Source of the DNA: JAEUMD01 sp050250815
GTDB lineage: Bacteria > Pseudomonadota > Alphaproteobacteria > Rhizobiales > Hyphomicrobiaceae
Length of the DNA stretch: 64,000 nt
Direction: 5' to 3'
Assembly: GCA_050250815.1 (NCBI GenBank)
Contig: JBFWNY010000020.1
Coordinates: forward strand, 3,234-67,233
Below are positions 28,354 through 36,578 of the stretch, piece after piece; positions within the stretch are counted from its first letter, which is position 1; each line of letters begins with the position of its first letter. The translations under genes and the position numbers were made by a program. The notes beneath the pieces are model-generated. The model had not been told where the DNA came from. It ran no database searches and saw nothing but the letters and a program-made list of their open reading frames with translations.

Positions 28354-29865
28354 CTAGTCAGCGGGTTCGTCGCGGCCCTTCTTGCTTGGGCGCGGCGTCT
28401 TGCGGCCGCCGCCATCATCAACCTGCGGTCGACCCTCGTCGCGCGCCCGCTGCCGCTCGCGTTCCTCGGCCTGCGTCTTGGCCTTCTCCGCGAGCGTGGC
28501 ACCGGCCACCGCGTGGCGTGTCAGATCCTCGCGCGCCTTGTCGGCGGCCGCGCCCCAGTCGAGCGGCTGGTCCTGAACGTAGCGCTTGCCCAGCTGCCAA
28601 GCCACCTCGGCCTTCGCCAGCTCGTAGCCGAGATAGAATGCATGACCCGCATCGTCCGCAATGGCAAGTCGTGGATAGAGCTCCAGCGGCGTTCGCGAGA
28701 CGACGTGCCGCTCGCGATTGTAGACGTGCACACCGTCCTCACCCGTCTCGATACGGAAGTTGAGATCGCGCACCTGCGCGGCAGCGTCAGCGATCTCCGC
28801 CGGCCTCTGCGGAAACGGTCTCAGCTCGTGCAGGGACAGCAGCCCGCCGCCGTAGCCCTTTGGCAGCGCGCCATCCTCCTTGGCCCGGAACATGAGACGG
28901 CGCGCGGCGTCGTGTTCTTCCACCGTCCGGCGCGTGTGAGGTGACACCTGCACGATGAGCACGTTGCGGATGGCAAGCTCGGAGCAGATTCCGGCGAGCA
29001 GCGCGGTAACACCCTGGCTGTCAGCATCGGTAAGCTCGGTGAGATTGCCCGTACCCATCAGAATTTCGACGTCGGGCCGCAACCGCCGCAGCTCGGCATA
29101 GCGCTCCAGAGATGCGGTGAAGCCGAAGTGGATGGGATCGAGCACCGGATCGGCGATGTGCCTCAGCCCGCGCGCATGCGCCGCATCGATGGCGCGCAGC
29201 AGCGAGGCCATGTCGCCGTGCGGCATCGGTACGAGGATCGGCACACAGGCGGTCCCCGCGACCGCATCCAGCGTCGTCTCGTCGAGGCTCAGGACGTAAT
29301 CCGCCCCGGCACGCGCAGCACGTTGCAGCTCGCTGACGTCGCCGCTGTCAGCGCTGACCACGAGCCCCTCACCCCTCAACGCCGCGATACAATCCTCCAG
29401 ATGCGGGAATGGCGTATCGGGCTGGCAGCCGATGTCGATGACATCCGCACCTGCCGCCCGGTGTCTCAGGCCGCGCGCAACGATCTCCGCAACGGTGAGC
29501 GTCGGCGCTTCGACGATCTCCGCGAAAATGCGCAGATCGTGACGTGACAAATCTGGTGGCTGGCCGCCGCGCCCCAGGTAGACGGGAATGTCGACGATCT
29601 CGTCGGGCCCGCGGACGAACGGCACACCGTAGTGGGAGGCCAGGGAGCCCAGGTCCATGCGCGAGCGGCCGGGCACGATCACCCGCGTCGCTCCATCCAG
29701 GTCAGCCAGGCGCTTTCTGACGATCGCCTCGGTCATCAGGGCCGCAACCTTGATGCCGATGTTGGCGACCGACCAAGATCCCGGTTCGAGACCGCACATG
29801 GCAATCGTATCGATGAGACGGCTTTCGGCGAGCCGGCCGGTCAGAAACAGGAGCTTGTCGGGCAT
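28354..29865 (-). CDS. Dihydropteroate synthase-like protein (DUF6513 N-terminal domain)
   Basis: A 503-residue two-part protein. The N-terminal region (LLFLTGRLAESRLIDTIA to about residue 140) matches the DUF6513 domain; the middle is a DHPS-like TIM barrel with RAAGADVIDIGCQPDTPFPH, GLVVSADSGDV and PVLDPIHFGFTASLERYAEL, and a C-terminal extension carries a highly charged tail. Archaeal relatives have been proposed to join the pterin to RFAP in H4MPT synthesis, and folB, folK and RFAP synthase are all in this window. That step is therefore the best guess. It differs from folate DHPS by its length and N-terminal domain. Confidence 0.85.
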   Translation of the reverse strand: MPDKLLFLTGRLAESRLIDTIAMCGLEPGSWSVANIGIKVAALMTEAIVRKRLADLDGATRVIVPGRSRMDLGSLASHYGVPFVRGPDEIVDIPVYLGRGGQPPDLSRHDLRIFAEIVEAPTLTVAEIVARGLRHRAAGADVIDIGCQPDTPFPHLEDCIAALRGEGLVVSADSGDVSELQRAARAGADYVLSLDETTLDAVAGTACVPILVPMPHGDMASLLRAIDAAHARGLRHIADPVLDPIHFGFTASLERYAELRRLRPDVEILMGTGNLTELTDADSQGVTALLAGICSELAIRNVLIVQVSPHTRRTVEEHDAARRLMFRAKEDGALPKGYGGGLLSLHELRPFPQRPAEIADAAAQVRDLNFRIETGEDGVHVYNRERHVVSRTPLELYPRLAIADDAGHAFYLGYELAKAEVAWQLGKRYVQDQPLDWGAAADKAREDLTRHAVAGATLAEKAKTQAEERERQRARDEGRPQVDDGGGRKTPRPSKKGRDEPAD

Positions 29866-29945
29866 CGCCTCGCCTCTTCAAGCCCGCCGCGCGACGGCGC
29901 AGCAGCGCGCCAGAGCAAAGACCGGCACCACGCCCGCCGCGCCGA

Positions 29946-30659
29946 TCAACCGCGCGGACCGGCGGCGCCACCACGGCGGCTCTGGCGCCGTTGCAGGTCC
30001 GTGCGTCCGGCCTGACGCCGCAGCGAAGACGTGGGCGCCCGGGAAGAGCGGCACACCGCGGCCAGCTCCCGCTCCTCGCCAGGACCGAAAACACGGAACG
30101 AGAGCCGCGCGCGCGCCACGATGTCTGCAAACGTGGGGTCGACAATTCCTTGATCGGCGAGTTCGGCCGCGCCCTGCCCTGCCGGAACCACGCGCGACTT
30201 TATGAGTATCACCATCCGCAGGCGCATGCGTTCGGCAAGGCGCGCCGCAAGGCCGTCGGATGTCGTCGTCCAGTCGGCAGGAACCGCTGCATCCGCAATC
30301 ATCGAGCGATACGGCAGCCAGACAGGAATGCGATTGACGTCGAGAGTGCGGCGCACGGCAGCCAAGGTTTCAACGGGTACGAAGCGGCGCTGGAGGTCGG
30401 CGAGCAGCAGGCCCGTCTGGTGCATCGACAAGAGCGCCATCGCATGTGCCGCGCGATCCGAGATGCCATGCCGGATCTGCGCACTGCGCACCTCGTCGGC
30501 AAAGCCGCCGCCACCGGGAACGACGACCACCGGCCGCCGCGCACGGGCAAGCGCGGCCGCGATGGTCGACAGACGGTCGCTGCCCATCAGCGACCCTCCG
30601 ATCTTGACGACCGCGCATTCGCGGGCCGTCAGCTCCACCTGGTCAGCGCTTGCTGGCAC
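29946..30659 (-). CDS. mfnE: Amino acid kinase family protein MfnE-like
   Basis: A 237-residue kinase: CAVVKIGGSLMGS with Lys19, VVVVPGGGGFADEVRSAQ with the phosphate loop, LLSMHQTGLLLADL, and the ADWTTTSDGLAARLAERMRLRMVILIKS acceptor region, all typical of the aspartate/uridylate kinase fold. MfnE phosphorylates the aminomethylfuran phosphate intermediate of methanofuran. The C-terminal 35 residues are basic and arginine-rich, unlike typical relatives. It starts at GTG with a GGAGG box five bases upstream. Assignment is supported by mfnB and mfnF in the same region. Confidence 0.85.
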   Translation of the reverse strand: MPASADQVELTARECAVVKIGGSLMGSDRLSTIAAALARARRPVVVVPGGGGFADEVRSAQIRHGISDRAAHAMALLSMHQTGLLLADLQRRFVPVETLAAVRRTLDVNRIPVWLPYRSMIADAAVPADWTTTSDGLAARLAERMRLRMVILIKSRVVPAGQGAAELADQGIVDPTFADIVARARLSFRVFGPGEERELAAVCRSSRAPTSSLRRQAGRTDLQRRQSRRGGAAGPRG

Positions 30660-30706
30660 TACGCCTCCGATACCCTCTGGCCACCGCCATTGTTCCGAAC
30701 CCGCCC

Positions 30707-31126
30707 TTAGCGCTCGCGCCGCAGGGGCCGGACGATCTCGACGCCGACGGCAGCCGGCCCGCGCTCCAGCTTTTCCACCCGCACGCGCACGCTTGCGATG
30801 CGGTGATCCGACAGGCAGCGCTCCGCGATGCGCTCGGCCAGCGTTTCGACCAGATTGATGTGCCCGGCCGCCACGATCGCACGTATGCCCTTGAGGATAT
30901 CATCGTAGGAGGGCACCTCGGCAATCTCGTCGTGCCGCGCCTGGCCGGATTTGGCGAGTTCCGCCTCGACGCTGAAGCCAACCTTCTGAGTGATGCCCTG
31001 CTCCTCGTCGTAGACGCCGATATGGATCGGCAGAACGTAGTCGCGCACGAAGATGCGATCGCGCGGCGTATCGGTCTCGGTGCCGCGGTGCACTGCGCGT
31101 CCGGCAAGAATCTGCATCTCGCTCAT
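30707..31126 (-). CDS. folB: Dihydroneopterin aldolase-like protein
   Basis: A 139-residue FolB-family protein: DRIFVRDYVLPIHIGVYDEEQGITQKVGFSVEAEL is the typical N-terminus, followed by SYDDILKGIRAIVAAGHINLVETLAERIAE and the RVRVEKLERGPAAVGVEI C-terminal strand. It makes 6-hydroxymethyl-dihydropterin by retro-aldol cleavage. Its presence between mfnB and mfnE suggests it serves H4MPT synthesis. It lies 13 bases after the mfnB stop. Confidence 0.92.
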   Translation of the reverse strand: MSEMQILAGRAVHRGTETDTPRDRIFVRDYVLPIHIGVYDEEQGITQKVGFSVEAELAKSGQARHDEIAEVPSYDDILKGIRAIVAAGHINLVETLAERIAERCLSDHRIASVRVRVEKLERGPAAVGVEIVRPLRRER

Positions 31127-31139
31127 GTCGTGAAGCCTC

Positions 31140-31901
31140 TCAGCCGGCTGCTCCGGCGTAGTCTTGTTCTGTTGGGACCGCCGCCGATCCGGTTTCGTCG
31201 ATCGCGCGACGTACGGTCAGCACCGCATGTCGGTCGATGCGCGCGCGCCTATCGGCGCCGCGGCACAAAGCGCCGCGGAAGCCGATCACATCAGGCTTGG
31301 CCGCCGCGACAGACCCGATATGCCCGAGCCGCAAGGCTCCCGCAAGCCCGGCAAACAGGCCCGCGTCGTGCGCACGGCCAACGAACGCCGTCAGCTCCGA
31401 TGGGGTCATGATATCGGTGAGCGAACCGGATGCCTTATCCGCCGTGTCGAGCATGACGCCGCAGAAGCCCGCGGCGGGCATACGCGGCAGCAACTCCATA
31501 TCCGGCAACCGGTCGGCCATCAGCACCGCCACGCGCCGCCCGTGCGCGACATCGCAACCGGCGAGCACGTCGAGAAGCTCGTGCGGATCGCCCGGCGGTA
31601 GGATGGCGATCTTGACGAAGTCGGCGCCCGCCGTACTGACGCGGGAGATGGCGTCGATAATCCTCGCTGCCGCTTCGACGGGCACGTCCCCGGTCGTCGC
31701 ACTGAGCACAACGTGCGCGGGCAGCGCCGCCCGAATGGCCGAGATGGCAACCGGCGCAAGCGCCCCCATCGCCCCCGCCGCGGGGTCTTTGGCATCGATG
31801 ATGTCTGCGCCGCACGAAACCGCGACGCTGGCCTCGGCGACATCGGTGACGCTGGCGAGCAGTCGCGGCACGCCACCGGCAATGAAAGAAACCCGCTTCA
31901 C
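31140..31901 (-). CDS. mfnB: (5-formylfuran-3-yl)methyl phosphate synthase
   Basis: A 253-residue class-I-aldolase-like enzyme that condenses two glyceraldehyde-3-phosphate molecules to the furan precursor of methanofuran. Conserved lysines are visible: Lys38 in DIIDAKDPAAGAMGAL (corresponding to the Schiff-base lysine of the archaeal enzyme) and Lys97 in ADFVKIAILPPGD. A C-terminal tail after about residue 220 is longer than in archaeal MfnB. Its ATG overlaps the stop of the ABC-transporter ATPase gene by four bases, so it is translationally coupled to an importer. Confidence 0.94.
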   Translation of the reverse strand: MKRVSFIAGGVPRLLASVTDVAEASVAVSCGADIIDAKDPAAGAMGALAPVAISAIRAALPAHVVLSATTGDVPVEAAARIIDAISRVSTAGADFVKIAILPPGDPHELLDVLAGCDVAHGRRVAVLMADRLPDMELLPRMPAAGFCGVMLDTADKASGSLTDIMTPSELTAFVGRAHDAGLFAGLAGALRLGHIGSVAAAKPDVIGFRGALCRGADRRARIDRHAVLTVRRAIDETGSAAVPTEQDYAGAAG

Positions 31902-32617
31902 GCTGTACCGAATATCCGCCGTTGCTCGTCGATGACCGCCCCGCGGTCGCCGCGCGACGTGCTGCTCAGGGCCACGCGGTCGTCAGCCACGACTGTCGCA
32001 GGGCTGCCCCCCAAGCGCAAGATGCGGGTGGCGAGCATCACCGCCTCCGCGCGATCATGCGTGACGAACAGCACGGTCGTTGGGCGCCGTCTCCATAACG
32101 CAATCAGCAGGCGGCGCAGCGCCTCTGCCGTCGGGTCGTCGAGCGAAACGAACGGCTCGTCCATCAGCAGCACATCGGGCTCGGAGGCAAATCCGCGTGC
32201 CAGCGCGACACGCCGCTGCATGCCCAGGGACAGCCGCTCCGGATACGCGTCCCCGGCACCCGCAAGACCGACGCTATCGAGCAGATCGGGTATCGACTGC
32301 ACGCGCGCATCGCCCTCGGGCAGTGCGAGCGCGATGTTCTGCGCCACGGTACGCCAGGGGAGCAGGCGCGGGTTCTGGAACACGTAGGTGATGTGCTGAT
32401 CGGGTGGGTGGAACTGCACGTCGCCCGCGTAGGCGTGATCGAGCCCGGCAACGATATTGAGCAGTGTCGACTTCCCGCAGCCCGACGGCCCGGTGATCGC
32501 CACGAACGAGCCGGCCTCAATGGAGAGTTCGATCGGCCCTAGCACCGGCTGCGGCGCGCGGCCGGCGACCGCCGGCCACGTCTTGCCTGCAAGCGAAATC
32601 CTCAGCACATCGCTCAT
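31898..32617 (-). CDS. ABC importer ATP-binding protein (nitrate/taurine type)
   Basis: A 239-residue ATPase: Walker A GPSGCGKST at residues 43-51, Q-loop YVFQNPRLLPWRTV, a variant signature LSLGMQRRVALARG in place of LSGGQ, Walker B VLLMDEPF and switch VTHDRAEA. The best family match is the Ssu/Tau/Nrt group. The ATG at 32617 overlaps the permease stop by four bases; the longer frame that extends 140 codons upstream is antisense to nothing real and is ignored. Substrate unknown. Confidence 0.92.
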   Translation of the reverse strand: MSDVLRISLAGKTWPAVAGRAPQPVLGPIELSIEAGSFVAITGPSGCGKSTLLNIVAGLDHAYAGDVQFHPPDQHITYVFQNPRLLPWRTVAQNIALALPEGDARVQSIPDLLDSVGLAGAGDAYPERLSLGMQRRVALARGFASEPDVLLMDEPFVSLDDPTAEALRRLLIALWRRRPTTVLFVTHDRAEAVMLATRILRLGGSPATVVADDRVALSSTSRGDRGAVIDEQRRIFGTA

Positions 32618-33411
32618 CGGCGCCACCTGCGCGCGCGCGCCTCGAGCGGCTGCAGAATGCCCAGTTCGATAAGCTGCACGACGATGATGAAGGCAACGGC
32701 GTAGGCGAGGATCATCGGCACGTCGAACAGCTGGAATGCGACGTGAAGCTGGTGGCCTACTCCATTCGATCGCCCAAGCAGCTCCACCACGAGGACGATC
32801 TTCCAGACGAGCGAAAGACCGGAGCGCGCCGCGGCGGCGAAGAACGGCGCCAACTGCGGCAGCGTCACGTGGCGCAGCGTACGCCACCAGCCGAAGCGAT
32901 AGACAAGGGCCATCTCGGCAAGATCGCGCGACAGGCTGCGCGCGCCCTCGCGGATCGTGACCGCGACATTGGGGATCTTGTTGATTGCAACCGCGGTGAT
33001 CGCCGCAACCTCGGTGAGCCCGAACCAGACGTAGCAAAGGATGATTATGACGAGAGCCGGCAGGTTGAGGAAGAAAATGAGCCAGCTGTCGAAGAAGCGG
33101 TCGAGTGTGCTGACGCGTCCGAGCGCGAGGCCGATCGCCGAGCCCACGAGCATCGCCAGAACGAAGCTGACGACGACGCGCACCAGAGTCGCGCCGACGT
33201 GCAGGCCCAGCGCGCCGCTGGCCAGCTCGACGCGCATCGCGTCAAGAACGGTAAGGGGCGAGGGAAACAGACGGCTGCCGATTGCGACGGCGGCGATTTG
33301 CCAGGCGATCAGCAGAACGGCGAGCGATCCGAGCGACCAGGCCAGCCGCCCGCGCCAGATCGCTTCGTCCACGCCCGGTTGATCCAGGGTCTTATCGGTC
33401 TCTAGCGCCAT
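32614..33411 (-). CDS. ABC importer permease (nitrate/taurine type)
   Basis: A 265-residue inner-membrane protein with about six transmembrane helices (first at about residues 24-44). The EAA loop reads ALVYRFGWWRTLRHVTLPQLAPFF (EGARSLSRDLAEMA just before it). Such permeases work as dimers with the ATPase encoded next. MALETDK at 33411 is the likely start; it overlaps the binding-protein gene by 20 bases, which shows operon organisation. An upstream in-frame extension lacks a ribosome binding site. Confidence 0.9.
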   Translation of the reverse strand: MALETDKTLDQPGVDEAIWRGRLAWSLGSLAVLLIAWQIAAVAIGSRLFPSPLTVLDAMRVELASGALGLHVGATLVRVVVSFVLAMLVGSAIGLALGRVSTLDRFFDSWLIFFLNLPALVIIILCYVWFGLTEVAAITAVAINKIPNVAVTIREGARSLSRDLAEMALVYRFGWWRTLRHVTLPQLAPFFAAAARSGLSLVWKIVLVVELLGRSNGVGHQLHVAFQLFDVPMILAYAVAFIIVVQLIELGILQPLEARARRWRR

Positions 33412-34384
33412 CGAACAGCTTCGGATCGAACTTGGTGCTGCCGACCAGCTCCTGCCCGCCGTTGGCGACAAGAAGATCGAACAGCTTTTCGGCTGCGGCG
33501 GTGTGCGCCTCGCTCCAGCCCTTGGGGATGCCGGCGCGATAGTACGCCTTGAGCGCGAAAAATTCCGCGTCACTGGCCGCTTTGGTCAACGGGCGAATAC
33601 GCTCGAAGGCAGGATCGGACGTCGCCAGCAGGGCGTTGCCAGCAGAGATGGCCTTGAAGAACCCATCGAGTTCAGCCTTCTTGGCGGCCTCCGTCGTCTC
33701 CTTCCAGACGAAGCCGACGAGCGCTGGCACCGGCTCGACGCCCAGCTTCTGCAACATGTCGTCGACACCGATGAGCGGCCGGTAGCCCTGCCCCTCGAGC
33801 CGCGCCGCGAATGTCCAGAAGTTGAGGCATGCGTCGATGCGCCCATTCTTGAGCTCCTCCGCGATGAGCGGTGCGGCGCCATAGGACGGCGCAGCCATGT
33901 CGGCGAGATCCCGGCCCAGCACGCTGCGCGCATAGGCACGCGCCACGATCCAGCTCTTGTCGATTGCCGAGCCGGCGACGCCAATGCGCTTGCCTTCAAG
34001 ATCGGCGAGCGTTTTGGCCGGACTGTCCTTGGGCACGACTACGGCGCCGAGCGAGGACGAATACGGCCGGAACAGCAGCTTTTCACCCATGCTGCGCTGG
34101 CGCATCGCCCAGGTCCAGTCGCTGACCACGACATCCGCGTCGCCCGACAGCAGCGCGATAGGGCCCGCTTGATTGGTCGCAACCTCGACGACCTCGATGC
34201 TGACACCGGCCGTCTCGGCCAGTTTCTCCGCCTTGATGGTCTCGAGCAGCCAGTTGAGAGAGCCGAACTTCAACGAGGCGACCTTGAGCGTGCCGGCGGC
34301 GCGAGCCGCTACGCTCAGCCATGGCACCGCCGACACTGCGGCTAAGGTACCCGTGCGAACGAGCAGACTGCGGCGGTCGATCAT
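33392..34384 (-). CDS. ABC importer periplasmic binding protein (NrtA/SsuA-like)
   Basis: A 330-residue exported protein. The N-terminus MIDRRSLLVRTGTLAAVSAV has twin arginines followed by a hydrophobic stretch ending near AARA, a Tat-like signal. The mature part has the NMT1/SsuA-like fold: TLKVASLKFGSLNWLLETIKAE, VVEVATNQAGPIALLSGDADVVVSDW and KRIGVAGSAIDKSWIVARAY. The ligand is not predictable. The ATG at 34384 overlaps the TGA of the DUF3280 gene, so the two are coupled. Confidence 0.88.
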   Translation of the reverse strand: MIDRRSLLVRTGTLAAVSAVPWLSVAARAAGTLKVASLKFGSLNWLLETIKAEKLAETAGVSIEVVEVATNQAGPIALLSGDADVVVSDWTWAMRQRSMGEKLLFRPYSSSLGAVVVPKDSPAKTLADLEGKRIGVAGSAIDKSWIVARAYARSVLGRDLADMAAPSYGAAPLIAEELKNGRIDACLNFWTFAARLEGQGYRPLIGVDDMLQKLGVEPVPALVGFVWKETTEAAKKAELDGFFKAISAGNALLATSDPAFERIRPLTKAASDAEFFALKAYYRAGIPKGWSEAHTAAAEKLFDLLVANGGQELVGSTKFDPKLFDGARDR

Positions 34385-35031
34385 TTCTGGTCTCCAGCGG
34401 TCAGCAACTTTCGCTCTGCGAGGTACCGGATGCCGCGTTGCCAAGCCTCGTCCGTGCTTCCCTGCACGGTGGTCGACATCACCGAGACGAGCTTCTGCGC
34501 CTTAACATCCCGCAGGTAAAGGTTGAAGTTGAAAAGCAGGTCCGACAGCTTCTCCACCGTTGCAACGAGAGCCAACTCCGCGCCTGCCTTCGAAGCGAGG
34601 TCGTCCTCGCAGCCATTGCACTTGGAAATCGGCGCTCGGTCGGCGAGTTCGGCGGCGATGCCGGTTCGGTCGGCGAGCCGGTAGCGACCATCAGCGGCGA
34701 TGCGGCGTTCCAGCTCGGACGTAATGGCGGTGAGCCGCGCCGTCTCCGCTGAATCGGGGCCTTTGGGCAATCCGCCAAAGCCCGGCAGCCCCATCGCCAT
34801 CGGATCTTGGGCCGCATCGATCATCTCGAAAGGAAAGACGAGCAGACTGCGCGCATCCGCCAGTGCGTGGCTGCCTGAAGCAAGGAGCACGATCAGGCCG
34901 GCAATCCCGGCAACGAGCCGCTGAGCACCCCGGCTCTCACGGTGAAGTGATCGCCCGTGATCATCGCCTCGCCTGCGCGGCCAGGGCCTCACGGCGTGCC
35001 GTCCGAGGCGCCGGGCGTGCTGCACTATCAT
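34381..35031 (-). CDS. DUF3280 family exported protein
   Basis: A 216-residue protein of the DUF3280 family. A basic N-terminus and hydrophobic segment (LVAGIAGLIVLLASGSHALA) form a signal, followed by RSLLVFPFEMIDAAQDP, LTAITSELERRIAADGRYRL, SKCNGCEDDLASKAGAELALVATVEK with two cysteines and LYLRDVKAQKLVSVMSTTVQG. DUF3280 genes are found beside quinoprotein dehydrogenase and PQQ-associated ABC genes, linking this operon to the divergent Lut-like set. The ATG at 35031 has a GAGGAG box; the longer frame is rejected. It is the first gene of the operon that runs to DUF447. Confidence 0.85.
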   Translation of the reverse strand: MIVQHARRLGRHAVRPWPRRRGDDHGRSLHRESRGAQRLVAGIAGLIVLLASGSHALADARSLLVFPFEMIDAAQDPMAMGLPGFGGLPKGPDSAETARLTAITSELERRIAADGRYRLADRTGIAAELADRAPISKCNGCEDDLASKAGAELALVATVEKLSDLLFNFNLYLRDVKAQKLVSVMSTTVQGSTDEAWQRGIRYLAERKLLTAGDQK

Positions 35032-35163
35032 GACTTCTCCTCTCATTGCAGCCAAACACATCATGGCGCCGTGACCATTTTGGAGCGTCGTCCGGACCCA
35101 CTTGGGCCGGGCTTCGGCCACCGTCGGCAGCAACTACGATTTGCGCTTGCCGCTCACCTGAGC

Positions 35164-35176
35164 GTAACTATGTTAC
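35164..35176. promoter_or_regulatory. Palindrome between divergent transporter operons
   Basis: GTAAC at 35164-35168 and GTTAC at 35172-35176 flank TAT, a perfect 13-base palindrome in the 178-base region between the DUF3280 and Lut-like operons. It is 34-46 bases upstream of the plus-strand start and sits where a shared regulator could bind. It also overlaps possible -10 elements. Confidence 0.45.
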
Positions 35177-35209
35177 AGATACTCGAAACGGCTGGAGAGG
35201 TCACCACGG

Positions 35210-36526
35210 ATGGCAGGCGGCAAGGCTTCGGGCGCTCGGCGTCCGCCCCCGCAAACGTTGTTGCGTGGTGCCGGTCTGGCGGCGCTCGTCACCGCGGCAT
35301 TGGCTCCACTCGTGCCTTCAGGCGCAACGGAGGCGCGCGCGCAGGAGACTGCCGGCCCGGCCGCAGCCGCGAAAGATGCCGCGTCGAAGGACCCCGCGAC
35401 CCAAGTCATCCGCATTGTCCTGGCGCGCGAGTTGCGCGACCGGCTGCCGCCGCTGTCGCTGCTCGACCAGCCGCCCAAGGACGAGGGCGTGGGCGGCGCA
35501 CGCCTTGCCATCGACGACAACAACACCACCGGCCGCTTCCTCAAACAGTCCTTCGAGCTGGACGTGGTGGAGGATGCCGACCCCGCCAAACTGACCGCCG
35601 CGGTCGTCGCCAAGGTCGATGCGGGAGGCGGCTTCGTAATCGTCGATGTCGCCGCAGATACGGTGCTCAAGATCGCCGACGCGCTGGCCGGCAAGCCGGC
35701 GGTCGTCTTCAACGCCGGCGCGCCCGACGAGCGTCTGCGTGAGGAGGACTGCCGCGCGAACGTCAAGCACTCGGCTCCGTCGCGCACGATGCTCGCCGAC
35801 GCCTTGGCCCAGTACATGGCGGTGAAACAGTGGCGGCGCTGGTATCTCGTTATCGGCAGCCTGCCCGAGGACAAGCTGTTCGCTGACGCGATGCGTCGCG
35901 CAGCCAAGCGGTTCGGCCTCAAGATCGTGGAGGAACGTGAGTTCAAGTACGAGGTCGGCAGCCGGCGCGCCGATGGCGGCTACGAGCAGATCCAGCAGCA
36001 GATTCCCTCGTTCCTTCAGAACGCGGCCGAGCACGACGTAATTGTCGTCGCCGACGAGGCGGAAGTTTTCGGCGACTACTTCCCCTATCGCACCTGGGAG
36101 CCGCGGCCGGTAATCGGGACTGCCGGCCTCTTCGCGACGAGCTGGCATCCGGCTGTCGAGCTCTGGGGCGGCACACAGTTCCAGAACCGCTTCAAACGGC
36201 TCGTCGGCCGCAATATGCGAGCGCTCGACTACGATGTGTGGACGGCGGTCCGCTCGGTCGGCGAGGCGGCCACGCGACGCCGCTCGGCCAAGCCCGCCGA
36301 ACTCATCGACTACATGCTGACGCCCGAGTTCGAGATCGCGGCCTTCAAGGGGCGCAAGCTCACCTACCGCAACTGGAACGGGCAGCTGCGCCAACCCTTG
36401 CTGGTGACCACCGAAAAGCTGCACGTGACGGTGTCGCCGCAGCCGCAGTTCCTGCACCAGTTTTCCGAACTCGATACGCTGGGCATCGACAAGCCTGAAA
36501 CGAAGTGCACCGCTTACGCCAAATGA
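35210..36526 (+). CDS. lutA: PQQ-associated ABC transporter substrate-binding protein (TIGR03863-like)
   Basis: A 438-residue exported protein with an N-terminal basic hydrophobic signal ending near residue 44 (EARAQE). The mature part has the type-I periplasmic-binding fold of branched-chain amino acid receptors but a family-specific pattern: VGGARLAIDDNNTTGRFL, VVFNAGAPDERLREEDCRANVKHSAPSRTML and YFPYRTWEPRPVIGTAGLFATSWHP. This family accompanies PQQ-dependent dehydrogenases; the Methylorubrum homologue LutA belongs to a lanthanide uptake system. The ATG at 35210 has a GGAGAGG box. It is the first gene of the Lut-like operon. Confidence 0.85.
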   Translation: MAGGKASGARRPPPQTLLRGAGLAALVTAALAPLVPSGATEARAQETAGPAAAAKDAASKDPATQVIRIVLARELRDRLPPLSLLDQPPKDEGVGGARLAIDDNNTTGRFLKQSFELDVVEDADPAKLTAAVVAKVDAGGGFVIVDVAADTVLKIADALAGKPAVVFNAGAPDERLREEDCRANVKHSAPSRTMLADALAQYMAVKQWRRWYLVIGSLPEDKLFADAMRRAAKRFGLKIVEEREFKYEVGSRRADGGYEQIQQQIPSFLQNAAEHDVIVVADEAEVFGDYFPYRTWEPRPVIGTAGLFATSWHPAVELWGGTQFQNRFKRLVGRNMRALDYDVWTAVRSVGEAATRRRSAKPAELIDYMLTPEFEIAAFKGRKLTYRNWNGQLRQPLLVTTEKLHVTVSPQPQFLHQFSELDTLGIDKPETKCTAYAK

Positions 36527-36578
36527 AGCGCGTCAGGCACGCTCTCGCACCCCAGTTAAGCAAGAAACGGATAGACGG

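Noticed and set aside
28354..29865. Folate dihydropteroate synthase FolP
   Set aside because: The protein is about 500 residues with an extra N-terminal domain and lies in the H4MPT/methanofuran island; FolP is about 270-290 residues.
32618..33037. 140-codon extension upstream of the ABC ATPase
   Set aside because: It overlaps the permease gene in another phase; the internal ATG at 32617 has the correct overlap and domain start.
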